From: Paenibacillus durus
Lineage (GTDB): Bacteria; Bacillota; Bacilli; Paenibacillales; Paenibacillaceae
Assembly: GCF_000756615.1 (NCBI RefSeq)
Contig: NZ_CP009288.1
Coordinates: 4,712,001 to 4,776,000 of the forward strand
Reading direction: 5' to 3'
DNA length: 64,000 bases
Both the position numbers and the translations under genes were made by a program. Numbering within the stretch: position 1 is the first letter of the stretch; each line of letters starts with the position of its first letter. A model generated the notes under the pieces. That model was not told the DNA's origin. It saw only the letters and a program-made list of their open reading frames with translations, and searched no databases. Shown here piece after piece: positions 53,275 through 63,200 of the stretch.

Positions 53275-54480
53275 TTACCGCTTACGGCTACCCCGGCCGA
53301 ATACGCCCAAAAGGGGCAGCAGTAGTATGCTTGCCGCCAGTAAAGACGCCCTGATCGAGAACCGGCTGCCAACCCAGCCGACCACAGGTCCGCCGGCCGT
53401 CTGGCCAAGCGCGTCGGACTGGCTCACCATCGACAGGACGGTCGCCCGGCTCCGGCTTTCCAGATTCCGGTTCAGCCAGGAGGCGTATACCGGCTCGGCT
53501 ACCGATGCAGCCATGCCGGTGATAAGCACGGCGGACACCGCGAAGCCAAATGACGGCGACAGCGCAAGTAAGGCGATGCAGGCGATGCGGACAGCCGTCA
53601 GCAGAAGTAGAACCGCAGACAGCTTCCGCTCGCCGCCCATATCGATTCTTCGCTCGGCAAAATGCACGGCAAGCAGCCCCAGCAGGGTTTCCGCCGCGCC
53701 GATAAGACCGAACCATGCCGCCATTGACAGCGGCAGATCGGGAAAGCCGATGCCGTTAATCAAATGCACCTGCCACAGACGGTCATAGCCTTCGGAGGCG
53801 GCGCTCTCGAGCAGTGTTACGAAGACCATCGTAATCAGCAGCGGGCTACTGCGCACCACGGCCGCCCCTTCCAGCCACGTATTCCGCATCGCGCGCAAAT
53901 GCGAATCTTGCGGTTCGCGGTTCCGGGACTGGAACTTCGTCTCCCTCATGCAGCGTAGCAAATAAAACCCCGCCGCGAAGTAGATTGCCCCACCGGCTAA
54001 ATACGGCAGATTCGGCATCAGCGTCGACAACCCCACGCTGATGCCAATGCCCAGCAAGGAAGCGGCCAGCGAGAGACGCCGGGATCGCATGAACAGGCTT
54101 CCGGCTTCTTCTTCGCCTACCTCGTCAACAATCCATGCCGTGTCCGCTCCGCTGATGAACGTCCAGCCAAGACCGAACAGCAGCTGCGCGCCCAGCACCA
54201 GGACATAGGCGGAGAGCTGAGACGTGCCCCCCGCGAGCCAAACCGCGCTGCCCTCCAGCGTGAAGCCCCCGCCCAGAATAAACATGCCGAGGATGACCGA
54301 CAGCCTCCGGCTGTACGTATCGGCGACCACCCCCGTGATCCCCTCAAACACCAGTACCGTCAGCTCCAGCACCGTTCCAATGAGCATAAGCTGAAGCGGA
54401 TTAAATCCCAGCTTTGCCACATAGTAGACGCTGTATGTCGTAAAAATAGTACTGCCGGCCAGAGCCGTCAAAAACTTCAT
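53275..54480 (-). CDS. MFS transporter
   Basis: Twelve-helix major facilitator of 401 residues or slightly more. GVVADTYSRRLSVILGMFI is the MFS loop 2-3 motif; paired helices run to the end. The ATG at 54480 lacks a ribosome site. The frame is open upstream (RASQVYLW before the Met), and AAAGGCGG stands five bases before an in-frame ATT at 54519, so a rare start there is possible. Substrate unknown. Its C-terminal end is duplicated at 45623-45925. Confidence 0.88.
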   Translation of the reverse strand: MKFLTALAGSTIFTTYSVYYVAKLGFNPLQLMLIGTVLELTVLVFEGITGVVADTYSRRLSVILGMFILGGGFTLEGSAVWLAGGTSQLSAYVLVLGAQLLFGLGWTFISGADTAWIVDEVGEEEAGSLFMRSRRLSLAASLLGIGISVGLSTLMPNLPYLAGGAIYFAAGFYLLRCMRETKFQSRNREPQDSHLRAMRNTWLEGAAVVRSSPLLITMVFVTLLESAASEGYDRLWQVHLINGIGFPDLPLSMAAWFGLIGAAETLLGLLAVHFAERRIDMGGERKLSAVLLLLTAVRIACIALLALSPSFGFAVSAVLITGMAASVAEPVYASWLNRNLESRSRATVLSMVSQSDALGQTAGGPVVGWVGSRFSIRASLLAASILLLPLLGVFGRGSRKR

Positions 54481-54573
54481 CCATAAATAAACTTGTGATG
54501 CCCGGTAACAATTAAAAATATGTTCCGCCTTTCAGGCAGGCGGACCTTTCATGCCATGCGTTCGGGTGGAGGA

Positions 54574-54696
54574 TTAATCCTCCGCTGCCGCCAAGCCGCC
54601 CAGCCCGCGCTGCCGTTCCTGTTGAGATTGGTGTACATTGGGTTTGGATTTGTGCAGATGAATAGTTGCCAGCTCGAACTGTCGGCTTCTTGACAT
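54574..54696 (-). CDS. Small conserved-looking ORF, 40 residues
   Basis: ATG at 54696 with ACGGAGGTG seven bases before it. The product (MSRSRQFELATIHLHKSKPN, then a Gln/Arg-rich part ending GLGGLAAAED) is charged, with no signal or membrane segment. No family is recognised. The strong ribosome site and the position before the MFS gene support a real gene. Confidence 0.55.
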   Translation of the reverse strand: MSRSRQFELATIHLHKSKPNVHQSQQERQRGLGGLAAAED

Positions 54697-54849
54697 GTTG
54701 AAGCACCTCCGTTAATGAATTGCCATAATTATAGTTTAAACGTCTTCAATTGAATATCTAAATATTTACATCGGATTTGCCTGTACAACGGAATCCGGGC
54801 GGGGTGGTTGCTCGGGCGTGCGGGAACGCTGAATTTTCTTCGACAGAAA

Positions 54850-54875
54850 AACCGCCGGCACTTTCGCCGGCGGTT
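54850..54875 (-). terminator. Terminator of the DUF438 operon
   Basis: AACCGCCGGC pairs with GCCGGCGGTT around a 6-base loop; on the minus strand TTTTTC follows. It lies 13 bases after the DUF438 stop. Confidence 0.9.
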
Positions 54876-54887
54876 CAAACTCCTTTT

Positions 54888-56147
54888 TTATTCAGACAAA
54901 ATGCGTTTTTGCCCTTCCAATGCGCGAATCGGGGCGATATTTTGCGTGAATTCCAGTGTCCCCATGTAACGGCCCTCTCCGTCGCGGACAGCGAAGTAAC
55001 GGATATAAATAAATTTGTCTTTGATTTGGATCCAGAAATCCTCGGCGTCTTTGCGGCCGGCCTTGAAATCCTCCAGCAGCTTCTCCACGACATGCACGCT
55101 TTGCGGCGGATGGCAGTTCTGCACGGTGCGGCCGATCACGGCCTTAGTGCGGGCAAAGATGCGTTCTTTGCCGTGGGAGAAATAACGGACGACATCGTTC
55201 TCGTCAATGAACGTCAGGTCCACCGGCAGATGATTCATGATCAGTTCAAGCTGCTGCACCGATAGAATTCCGGTCTCAAAGCGGATGAAGCCCTGCGGAG
55301 TCTCTACGCTTTTCTGGTCCTGCATCTCAGCATCCTGCGGCTCGGGAGCGCGTTCCGGCACCCACTCTTTCTCCGGCGCAGTCAGGCAGAAGCCGATCAT
55401 GCCGCTCTCCCGGGCAATCTTCACCCACTCGTCCTCGGTGAGCTTGTCCAGCGCCATCGGCAAAAGAATATTCTCTTCCTTGAAGACCATTTCATTCACT
55501 TCTTTGATTATGAGTTCAAGCACCGCCGTTACTTCCTCTTGAGTTCCGGTGTTAGCGGACAGAAGGATTTTAGCTTCCTTGATCATGCTGCGGATGCCAT
55601 CGTCCACGCCCCACATGACTTTGGTTGGGCCGTAAATGCCGTACTTCTCCAGGTAAGGAAACAGCAGGTTCTCCTTGCGGCTGAAGTGTTTGTCGATGTC
55701 CAGCAGGAGGTTTAGGTCCTCCAGCAGCTTAAAGATTATCCCTTCATCATCGCTCTTGCGAAATTTATCCTTGTGCAGCTCCAGGCAGAAATTGACCAGC
55801 TTCTCAATCTCCCGGTTCTCCAGCTTGAACGTATGCACCGGATGGCCGGGCTGCTCCTCGGGCCTAGATGACCGGTGAATCTCCTCAATGGAGCCTTTGA
55901 AAATAGCCGTATGCACGGAGCATAGACGCTGCACTTCGGATACCGGAATCCCTTCCTCCATCATCAGCGAATGTTCCATCGCGGAGATTTCCGCCACCGT
56001 CACATCCCCGACCGCTTCCTCAAAACGAGCCTTTACCTCTTCTACGCTCTTGCCGGCATGCAGCTCCTTGATAATTTCTTTCAGCATTTTCTGGCGCCGG
56101 GTCTGCTCTTGCACATCGACTTCCCGGTTATTGATTAATTCACTCAT
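54888..56147 (-). CDS. DUF438 / hemerythrin / PAS protein
   Basis: Protein of 419 residues. Residues about 20-90 form DUF438 (LKEIIKELHAGKSVEEVKARF), about 130-240 a hemerythrin-like HHE bundle (DIDKHFSRKENLLFPYLEKYG and FKEENILLPMALDKL), and about 300-410 a PAS domain (IDENDVVRYFSHGKERIF). Family members are linked to anaerobic or nitrosative-stress metabolism; the di-iron bundle may sense oxygen or NO. AGGAGCGG precedes the ATG. It is co-transcribed with a DUF1858 gene behind an Fnr-like box. Confidence 0.93.
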   Translation of the reverse strand: MSELINNREVDVQEQTRRQKMLKEIIKELHAGKSVEEVKARFEEAVGDVTVAEISAMEHSLMMEEGIPVSEVQRLCSVHTAIFKGSIEEIHRSSRPEEQPGHPVHTFKLENREIEKLVNFCLELHKDKFRKSDDEGIIFKLLEDLNLLLDIDKHFSRKENLLFPYLEKYGIYGPTKVMWGVDDGIRSMIKEAKILLSANTGTQEEVTAVLELIIKEVNEMVFKEENILLPMALDKLTEDEWVKIARESGMIGFCLTAPEKEWVPERAPEPQDAEMQDQKSVETPQGFIRFETGILSVQQLELIMNHLPVDLTFIDENDVVRYFSHGKERIFARTKAVIGRTVQNCHPPQSVHVVEKLLEDFKAGRKDAEDFWIQIKDKFIYIRYFAVRDGEGRYMGTLEFTQNIAPIRALEGQKRILSE

Positions 56148-56160
56148 GTCATCCGCTCCT

Positions 56161-56388
56161 CTATTCTTGAATGTTGAATCCGTGACGCTGAAATGCCAGC
56201 TTGACGGAGTCGATATCCATTTTCTTAAGCTTGATGCCTTTGGCTAATGTCATGAAACGTCCGGCCGTCTGCAGCATGCCCGGCTTGGCGATATCCTGGA
56301 AACCCAACTCGATCATGATGTCCTTCACTTCGGGATTACGGCTGACCAGATCGAATATCGGTTCATTAATACTCAATGTTTTTTGCAT
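56161..56388 (-). CDS. DUF1858 domain protein
   Basis: Protein of 75 residues with SINEPIFDLVSRNPEVKDIMIELGF, then a helical end with LKKMDIDSVKLAFQRHGF. DUF1858 often accompanies DUF438, hybrid-cluster or Ric-type proteins in anaerobes. TAAGGAG lies ten bases before the ATG. It is the first gene of the operon with DUF438, 13 bases apart. Confidence 0.9.
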   Translation of the reverse strand: MQKTLSINEPIFDLVSRNPEVKDIMIELGFQDIAKPGMLQTAGRFMTLAKGIKLKKMDIDSVKLAFQRHGFNIQE

Positions 56389-56442
56389 ACGACTGCGGCT
56401 CCTTACCGGTTAGTGTCCTCTTCACGGATAGGACCAATTTAA

Positions 56443-56506
56443 TTGAGAACTCTTCTCAACATCAGACTAGCATGGGCGAAATGCCGGAATAGTGATTACA
56501 ATCACA
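56443..56506 (-). promoter_or_regulatory. Fnr/Crp-type box, extended -10 and a second palindrome
   Basis: On the minus strand TGTGATTGTAATCACT (56491-56506) fits the Fnr pattern TGTGA-N6-TCACA with one mismatch. TGC-TAGTCT (TAGTCT at 56464-56469) places the start near 56457 with the box centred near -41.5, a class II activator position. TTGAGAActcTTCTCAA (56443-56459), a perfect 7-3-7 palindrome, covers the start site and could be a repressor operator. Confidence 0.65.
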
Positions 56507-56591
56507 AAGTAAGAAAAACTCTTTTCGGACTCCTGTACGCTGTGCCCTACTACTCCGCAGGGACCCCAAGAACCATTAAAAAACGCCGCCG

Positions 56592-57323
56592 TTACGGCAG
56601 CGCATCTTTCAGCTTCTCTCCCGCCTCCCGCAGAGAATCGAACGTTCCCGCGTCGCTCCACCACTCTTTCAGCACATCGTAGCTCAGCTTGCGGTCTGCG
56701 GCATACAGGTTGTTGACGTCGGTAATCTCAAGCTCCCCCCGCCGGGAAGGGGAAATCCTCCGGATGATATCAAAAACGGCCCTGTCGTACATATAAATGC
56801 CGGTTACGCAGTAGCCGGTCTTCGGCTGTTTCGGTTTTTCTTCGATATGGGCAATCCAGGCCGAATCCTCACCGTCGAATACGGGAACGCCGTACCGCCG
56901 CGCATCCTCCACCGGTTTGAGCAGCACCTTTGCGGTGCCCTCCGGCTGCCGGAGGTAGCTGTCCACATAAGGAGTAAGATCCTCTGTGAATAAATTGTCT
57001 CCAAGCAGCACGACGAACCGCTCCCCTGAGGGAATAAAATCTTTCGCAAGCTCCAGAGCCTCGGCGATTCCGCCGGCGGCTTCCTGAATTTTATACGTCA
57101 GGGACACACCGAACTCGGCGCCGCTTCCCAGGAAATCCGTGTACATTCCGGCGGACTGTCTGCTGATTACAAGAAGAATGTCGGTGATGCCTGCCTTTCG
57201 CAGCCGGTCGACGCCGTAACAGATCATCGGATATTTGCCGACCGGAAGCAGATGCTTGTTCATCATCCGGGTGAGCGGATAAAGTCTCGTACCCGTTCCG
57301 CCTGCCAGTATGACTCCTTTCAA
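56592..57323 (-). CDS. Glucose-1-phosphate thymidylyltransferase-like (RmlA/SpsI type)
   Basis: Short-form sugar nucleotidyltransferase of 243 residues. LAGGTGTRLYPLTRMMNKHLLPV is the substrate loop; LLGDNLF the metal Asp; IEEKPKQPKTGYCVTGIYMYD and DAGTFDSLREAG follow. The TTG at 57323 has GAGGAGG seven bases upstream. It has no beta-helix end, unlike the RmlA-like gene at 20761. Probably makes dTDP-glucose for spore-surface sugars, as SpsI does. Confidence 0.93.
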   Translation of the reverse strand: MKGVILAGGTGTRLYPLTRMMNKHLLPVGKYPMICYGVDRLRKAGITDILLVISRQSAGMYTDFLGSGAEFGVSLTYKIQEAAGGIAEALELAKDFIPSGERFVVLLGDNLFTEDLTPYVDSYLRQPEGTAKVLLKPVEDARRYGVPVFDGEDSAWIAHIEEKPKQPKTGYCVTGIYMYDRAVFDIIRRISPSRRGELEITDVNNLYAADRKLSYDVLKEWWSDAGTFDSLREAGEKLKDALP

Positions 57324-57347
57324 AGCGCATTCCTCCTCACATGTAAC

Positions 57348-58085
57348 CTAAATAAATTGCTTGGGGTCGACCCCCCATTTTTCGATATACAATCTGCGAT
57401 TGCGCTCGATCAGTTCATCCCAACCGGAACGATAGACCTCCTTGAAGCTCGCGCTTCCCTCGTGATGCACCAGACAATCGCCGGCGATCAGCAGCCGGTA
57501 ACCCTGAAGCCGGGCGCGCATACAATAGTCGTCGTCCTCATAATGTCCCGGAGAGAACCTTTCGTCGAGCAGTCCGACCTTCCCGAGCACTTCCCTTTTG
57601 AATAAAAGACACAAACCAACCAGCCGCTTCGTCTCGCTCCATTTGGAGGGATCGGGAACATTTGCTGTTTCCGCCGCCGCATGGAACCCGGCAATGTCCG
57701 CATACCGGGTATCGACCATCTGCCGGCCGCTAGCATAATTCGTCACGGGACCGACAATACCGGTATTTGGAGAACTGTACAGGGCGGTCTTCAGATTGGC
57801 CAGCCAGTTCTTCGATACAATGACATCATTGTTGAGCAGCAGCAGTTCGTCCCCTGAAGCCAGCTGCAGGCCGCGATTGCAGGCGACCGGAAAGCCGGCG
57901 TTGGCAGGCAGGGAAATGAAAGTGATTTTTTCCCTTCGGCAGTATTTAGCCGTTCCATCGCTTGAGGCATTATCCACGACAATCAGTTCGTAGGGGTCGG
58001 CCGTATAACGGCGGATTGCATTCACGCAGGACCGCAAGTGACTCAGTCCGTTGAAGGTCGGAATAATAATGCTGGTCCGTGTCAT
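57348..58085 (-). CDS. Family 2 glycosyltransferase, rhamnosyltransferase-like
   Basis: GT-A enzyme of 245 residues: SIIIPTFNGLSHLRSCV, LIVVDNASSDGTAKY, LLLLNNDVIVSKNWL with the NND metal motif, and GHYEDDDYCMRARLQGY. The ATG at 58085 overlaps the previous stop as ATGA and has TTGGAGG upstream. It is coupled to the GT2 gene before it. Confidence 0.92.
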   Translation of the reverse strand: MTRTSIIIPTFNGLSHLRSCVNAIRRYTADPYELIVVDNASSDGTAKYCRREKITFISLPANAGFPVACNRGLQLASGDELLLLNNDVIVSKNWLANLKTALYSSPNTGIVGPVTNYASGRQMVDTRYADIAGFHAAAETANVPDPSKWSETKRLVGLCLLFKREVLGKVGLLDERFSPGHYEDDDYCMRARLQGYRLLIAGDCLVHHEGSASFKEVYRSGWDELIERNRRLYIEKWGVDPKQFI

Positions 58086-59140
58086 ATTCCGTTCCTCCAA
58101 GCCGCAAGCAACCGGCGGCTGTCCGGTCCGTTCTCTTTCCAGAGCGGATCTGCCGCGCCGCGGGCGAGCACTTCAGCCAGCGCCTCGGCGTGATCGCCGA
58201 TAATCATTTGTTCCACGTTGTTTCCCGCCCCCGTATTTCCTTTTCGTATTCTGTTCGGTTTGATTACGTTGACTGTACCCGCGTTCTCTACGCGCAGCTT
58301 CTCCAGAATGGCGGCAGCCTGCGCCTTGGGCGGTACCGACAGCGCCTGGGGTCCGATCAGTTCCAGCGTTCTTCGGGATAGAGCATGAGGCACGGCGGTC
58401 ATGGACCCGGCTCCCAAGTCTTCCCTGCCAAGCGCCATGTTCAGAAACATTTTGCAGCGCGTCACATTGTCGCATTTTCCGAATATGGGAAACAGCGGAT
58501 TCAGATCATTGAGCGCCACATCCGCTCCCCGGTCCACAGCGGCAACGAATGGAAAGAGCTCTGGAGCGGGAATGGGCAGATCGCCGTCGAGAAACAGCAT
58601 AATATCGCCCTGGCTGAGCTTCGAGCCGATTGCCCGCCCTACATCATGTCCGACCGCATTAGGACAATGGACGACAATTGCCCTGCCGCACTGCCGCGCC
58701 CGCCGGAAGCTGTTATCGATGCAGCCGTTGAGCACGACGATGATCTCCTCCGGCATAAGCCGTTCCGCTTCTCTCAGCACGGCCCCCAGGGTCTTCTCCT
58801 CATTGCAGGCGCTAATGATGACCGACAGCTTTCCGCTCAGCGCCGGCGGAGTCCATAAGGACCTGCGGGAGGTTCTTACGTAGGGACGGCCGGCGGCTCT
58901 TCCGGGGCGGCTTCCGGCGGATTTTCTAGCGGCTCTTCCAGCGGCTCTTCCAGCAGTTGCCACGCCCGTACCCGGGGCGGTTCTTAAGGAGGGCCGCTGC
59001 GATCTCAGCGCTCCGGCACTTTTCATGCCTTTTCCTTTCCGAAGCTTACGCGGCTTCTCAGGCCCCGGGAGGGCTCTATTTCGGCGGGAAAAGGCGGCTT
59101 GCGATCTGCCCGCAGGCTTCGGATGAATTCCAATTCTCAT
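58082..59140 (-). CDS. GT2 glycosyltransferase with long basic N-terminal tail
   Basis: Protein of 352 residues. The first ~95 residues are Arg, Ala, Gly, Ser and Pro rich (GRAAGRAARKSAGSRPGRA) and not part of the catalytic fold. The GT2 domain begins near LSVIISACNEEKTLGAVL, with IIVVLNGCIDNS, NAVGHDVGRAIGSKL and MLFLDGDLPIPA. GAGGTGA precedes the ATG. It is paralogous to the next upstream gene, which has a shorter basic tail. Confidence 0.88.
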   Translation of the reverse strand: MRIGIHPKPAGRSQAAFSRRNRALPGPEKPRKLRKGKGMKSAGALRSQRPSLRTAPGTGVATAGRAAGRAARKSAGSRPGRAAGRPYVRTSRRSLWTPPALSGKLSVIISACNEEKTLGAVLREAERLMPEEIIVVLNGCIDNSFRRARQCGRAIVVHCPNAVGHDVGRAIGSKLSQGDIMLFLDGDLPIPAPELFPFVAAVDRGADVALNDLNPLFPIFGKCDNVTRCKMFLNMALGREDLGAGSMTAVPHALSRRTLELIGPQALSVPPKAQAAAILEKLRVENAGTVNVIKPNRIRKGNTGAGNNVEQMIIGDHAEALAEVLARGAADPLWKENGPDSRRLLAAWRNGI

Positions 59141-59147
59141 GGGTCTG

Positions 59148-59978
59148 TCACCTCACCATCTCCCGCCGCCGGGCTCCGTCGCCGAATCCGGCTCTCCCGC
59201 CGCCGTACTCCAGCACCAGGGAAACCGCCCGGAGATGATCCGCGACGATTATCTGCTGTAAAGGGTCCGTTCCATCCGCTTTAGGACGGATGACATTTAT
59301 TCGGCCGACAGGCACTTTATGCGCCGCTACTACCCTAAGCCCTTCCATGACAGCCTTGGCCTGCGCCACCGGAGGCGATGACAACAGCCCGCTGCCGAGC
59401 ACGTCCAGCGCCCTGCGGCTCAACGCGTGCGGAACCGCCGTCATCGAACTGCCTTTCAGGTCCGGACGGCGCAGCAAAATATTGAGTGCATGCTTAGAGA
59501 GCACAACCGGATGCGGACGGTGACGGCGTACAGGTCCGGAATAATTGTTCAATGCGATGTCTGCGCCTCCTCTTACAGCCACCGCGAAAGGGCGCAGCTC
59601 TTTCGCTGGAATAACGAGATCGCCGTCCGTAAACAAAAGAATCTCACCCTTCGCCGACTCCGCCCCGACACTGCGGCCAACATCATGTCCGAGCGGTTCG
59701 GCGCAGGAAATTACGCGCGCTCCGCAGGATGCGGCAATCTCCGCAGTACCATCTGAAGAGCCGTTGGCCACAACGATGACTTCACAGCGCGGATCGACCT
59801 TTCTTGCTTCCGTGACGGCCGCTGCAATCGTACCGGCTTCATTCATTGCCGGAATGATGACGGACACAAGCGGCTCGGGATGATTGCCGGAGTATACGGC
59901 TTTATGAGACCGGACGGCGCGGCGTATAGGGGAACGCCGGGCTCGGCGGGAGCGCTTTGCTGCTCGCTTCATGCTCAT
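59148..59978 (-). CDS. GT2 glycosyltransferase with short basic N-terminal tail
   Basis: Protein of 276 residues. Residues 1-30 are basic (KRAAKRSRRARRSPIRRAV). The GT2 domain follows: VSVIIPAMNEAGTIAAAV, VIVVANGSSDGTAEI, PLGHDVGRSVGAESAKG, LLFTDGDLVIPA and SMTAVPHALSRRALD. The GHDVGR and SMTAVPHALSRR segments are shared with the next gene. GGAGG lies just before the ATG; the second Met, two codons on, is better spaced. Confidence 0.88.
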   Translation of the reverse strand: MSMKRAAKRSRRARRSPIRRAVRSHKAVYSGNHPEPLVSVIIPAMNEAGTIAAAVTEARKVDPRCEVIVVANGSSDGTAEIAASCGARVISCAEPLGHDVGRSVGAESAKGEILLFTDGDLVIPAKELRPFAVAVRGGADIALNNYSGPVRRHRPHPVVLSKHALNILLRRPDLKGSSMTAVPHALSRRALDVLGSGLLSSPPVAQAKAVMEGLRVVAAHKVPVGRINVIRPKADGTDPLQQIIVADHLRAVSLVLEYGGGRAGFGDGARRREMVR

Positions 59979-60139
59979 TCATCCTCCTTGCAGAGCATTC
60001 CCCGGGGCGGGGTTCATCACAGTGTATGTAACGGATTGCGGCCGGCAACGGCCAACGTCCACGTTTGTTTAAAATTTCGGCATCCTGTTCCGTCTTTTAA
60101 GAATGGAAAAGACCAGCACAAAGCTTTCTTAGTTATGTA

Positions 60140-60169
60140 GAAAAAGCACAGCCGTGGCTGCGCTTTTTC
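60140..60169. terminator. Terminator after the decapeptide-repeat gene
   Basis: GAAAAAGC-ac-AGCC pairs with GGCT-gc-GCTTTTTC; the stem ends are A and T tracts, so it can work in both directions. It lies 67 bases after the repeat-protein stop. Confidence 0.8.
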
Positions 60170-60235
60170 ATTATTTTTCAAATAGGGAACCCGTCTATAC
60201 AAGATCCTGCTCTTTAAACCCCGTGGGCCGTATTT

Positions 60236-63200
60236 TTAATCGAATAAACGATCCTCGGCAGCAGGCTTCGCCGCAGGAGCCCCGATAGCGATCCAGGAAA
60301 GAACGCCGTAGAAATGCTGAGTGTCCTGCAGACGGACAACCTGAATGATTGCATCCGCGCTTCCTCTGCTTTTTAGCGATGCACTGAAGAAGGGCTGGTT
60401 AGTCATGGCAACGATCACATAGCCCGTATGACCGAACGGCTCATCGAAAGTCACTGTTACATCTACGCTGTCTGACCCTGCGGCGAACATGAATGCCGAC
60501 ATTCCGAACTGCTGCAGCGTTGACCGGTTTCCGGCGCTGCGCACCGGATTGAAGGTCAGGTGCTCAGGACTCACAGCTTCACGCATCAGATGCTCACTGC
60601 CTACGGAAGAGGGAGCAAGATGGCAGCTCTGCACGCTTTCCTCCTCCAGATGGCTGGACTGGATAGAAAACGGGGCGATCTTCGAGCCGTCCACCGCTTC
60701 ATCCTGAAGCTCCGCTCCACCTACCGCGCCTTCCGCGAGCCGATCGCCGCCGATGCTCTTCGGCGCAAGCTTGCTGCCGGTGATCGAACCGTCGGGCAGC
60801 AGCTCCGGAGAGCGCACTTCCTCAGACAGATGCTGGAGCGTAATTTCGCCCGCTGCGATATGGCGGCCTTCCACCGAGCCTTCCGCCAGATGCTCCGATT
60901 GAACAGCCGATGCCGACAAGTGCTCACCGATTACGGAGGAAGGGGCAAGATGGTAGCTCTGTACGCTCGCCTCTTCCAGATGGCGGGACTGAATAGAGAA
61001 GGAGGCGATCTTCGAACCGTCCACCGCTTCGTCCTGAAGCTCCGCTGCGCCTACCGCACCTTCGGCAAGCCGGTCGCTGCCGATGCTCTTGGGCGCAAGC
61101 TTGCTGCCGTCAATCGAGCTGTCGGGCAGCAGTTCCGGAGAGCGAACCTCGGGCGACAGATGCTGAAGCGTAATTCCGCCCGGTACGATATGACGGCTTT
61201 CCACCGATTCTTCCGCCAGATGCTCCGATTGAACGGACAATTCAGCCAATTGCTCACTGCCAATAGAGGCAGGGGCAAGATGGTAACTCTGTACACTCTC
61301 TTCTTCCAGATGGCGGGACTGAATGGAAAAGGAGGCAATCTTCGAGCCGTCTACCGCTTCATCCTGAATCTCCGCTGCGCCCACCGCGCCTTCCGCCAAC
61401 CGGTCGGTGCCGATGCTCTTAGGCGCAAGCTTATTTCCGGTAAGCGAGCCGTCGGGCAGCAGCTCCGGAGAACGCACTTCCTCAGACAGATGCTGGAGCG
61501 TAATTTCTCCCGCCGCGATATGGCAGCCTTCTACCGAGCCTTCCGCCAGCTGTTCCCCGCTAACAGATGAAGGGGCCAAATGCTCCGAATGAACGGCTCC
61601 TTCACCTAATTTATCAGCGGTGACGCTGCCGTCTTGGAGCTGAACAGACGAGACCGAGTCCGGCTGGAGATGGCCGACGCCGACAGACAGGGACCCGATA
61701 TGCTCGCCGCCGATAATACCGGGGGTCAAATGCTCCGGCTGAATCGCGCCCGGCGCGATGGCTTCCTTCCCTACCGAAGCTTCCGCCAAATGCTCCGATT
61801 GAACGGAAGAGACCGCTAAGTGCTCACTCTCAATGGAGGAAGGGGCAAGATGGTAACTTTTCACGCTCTGTTCTTCCAGATGGCGGGACTGAATGGAGAA
61901 GGAGGCGATCTTCGAGCCGTCCACCGCTTCGTTCTGAAGCTCCGCTCCACCAACCGCGCCTTCCGCCAGCCGGTCGCTGCCGATGCTCTTGGGCGCAAGC
62001 TTGCTTCCGTCAATCGAGCTGTCGGGGAGCAGTTCCGAAGAGCGAACCTCAGCCGACAGATGCTGGAGCGTAATTTCGCCCGCCGCGATATGGCAGCCCG
62101 CTACCGAGCCTTCCGCCAGATGTTCTCCAGTGACGGCTTGCGGGATCAAATGCTCCGAACCAACGGCTCCTTCACCCAATTTACCGGCGGTGACGCTGCC
62201 GTCTTGGAGCTGAACGGACGAGACCGAGTCCGGCAGGAGATGGCCGAGGCCGACGGATGAGGACCGGATATGCTCGCCGCCGATAATGCCGGGGGTCAAA
62301 TGCTCCGGCTGAATCGCGCCCGGCGCGATGGCTTCCTTCCCTACCGAAGCTTCCGCCAAATGCTCCGATTGAACGGAAGAGAGAGCCAAGTGTTCACTGC
62401 CAATGGAGGAAGAGGCAAGATGGTAACTTTTCACGCTCTGTTCTTCCAGATGGCGGGACTGAATGGAGAAGGAGGCGATCTTCGAGCCGTCCACCGCTTC
62501 GTTCTGAAGCTCCGCCCGGCCCACCGCGCCTTCTGCCAGCCGGTCGCTGCCGATGCTCTTGGGCGCAAGCTTGCTTCCGTCAATCGAGCTGTCGGGGAGC
62601 AGTTCCGAAGAGCGAACCTTAGCCGACAGATGCTGGAGCGTAATTTCGCCCGCCGCGATATGGCAGCCCACTATCGAGCCTTCCGCCAGATGTTCACCAG
62701 TGACGGATTCGATGGCCAAATGCTCCGTACCGACGGCTCTTTCACCCAGTTTACCGGCGGTGACGCTGCCGTCCTGGAGCTGGACGGACGAGACCGAGTC
62801 CGGCTGGAGATGGCCGACGCCGACGGATGAGGACCGGATATGCTCGCCGCCGATAATGCCGGGGGTCAAATGCTCCGGCTGAATCGCGCCCGGCGCGATG
62901 GCTTCCTTCCCTACCGAAGCTTCCGCCAAATGCTCCGATTGAACGGAAGAGACCGCTAAGTGCTCACTCTCAATGGAGGAAGGGGCAAGATGGTAACTTT
63001 TCACGCTCTGTTCTTCCAGATGGCAGGACTGAATGGAGAAGGAGGCGATCTTCGAGCCGTCCACCGCTTCGTTCTGAAGCTCCGCCCGGCCCACCGCGCC
63101 TTCTGCCAGCCGGTCGCTGCCGATGCTCTTGGGCGCAAGCTTGCTTCCGTCAATCGAGCTGTCGGGGAACAGCTCCGAAGAGCGAACCTCAGCCGACAGA

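Noticed and set aside
53114..53286. Open minus-strand stretch downstream of the MFS gene
   Set aside because: No start codon with a ribosome site and it overlaps the MFS end; probably a remnant, not a gene.
54512..54706. Minus-strand frame of 64 codons before the MFS gene
   Set aside because: The overlapping 40-codon frame at 54574-54696 has the better placed ribosome site.
60560..61570. Arg/Phe-rich open frame on the plus strand opposite the repeat protein
   Set aside because: Its periodicity only mirrors the decapeptide repeats of the minus-strand gene, and it has no family match or ribosome site.
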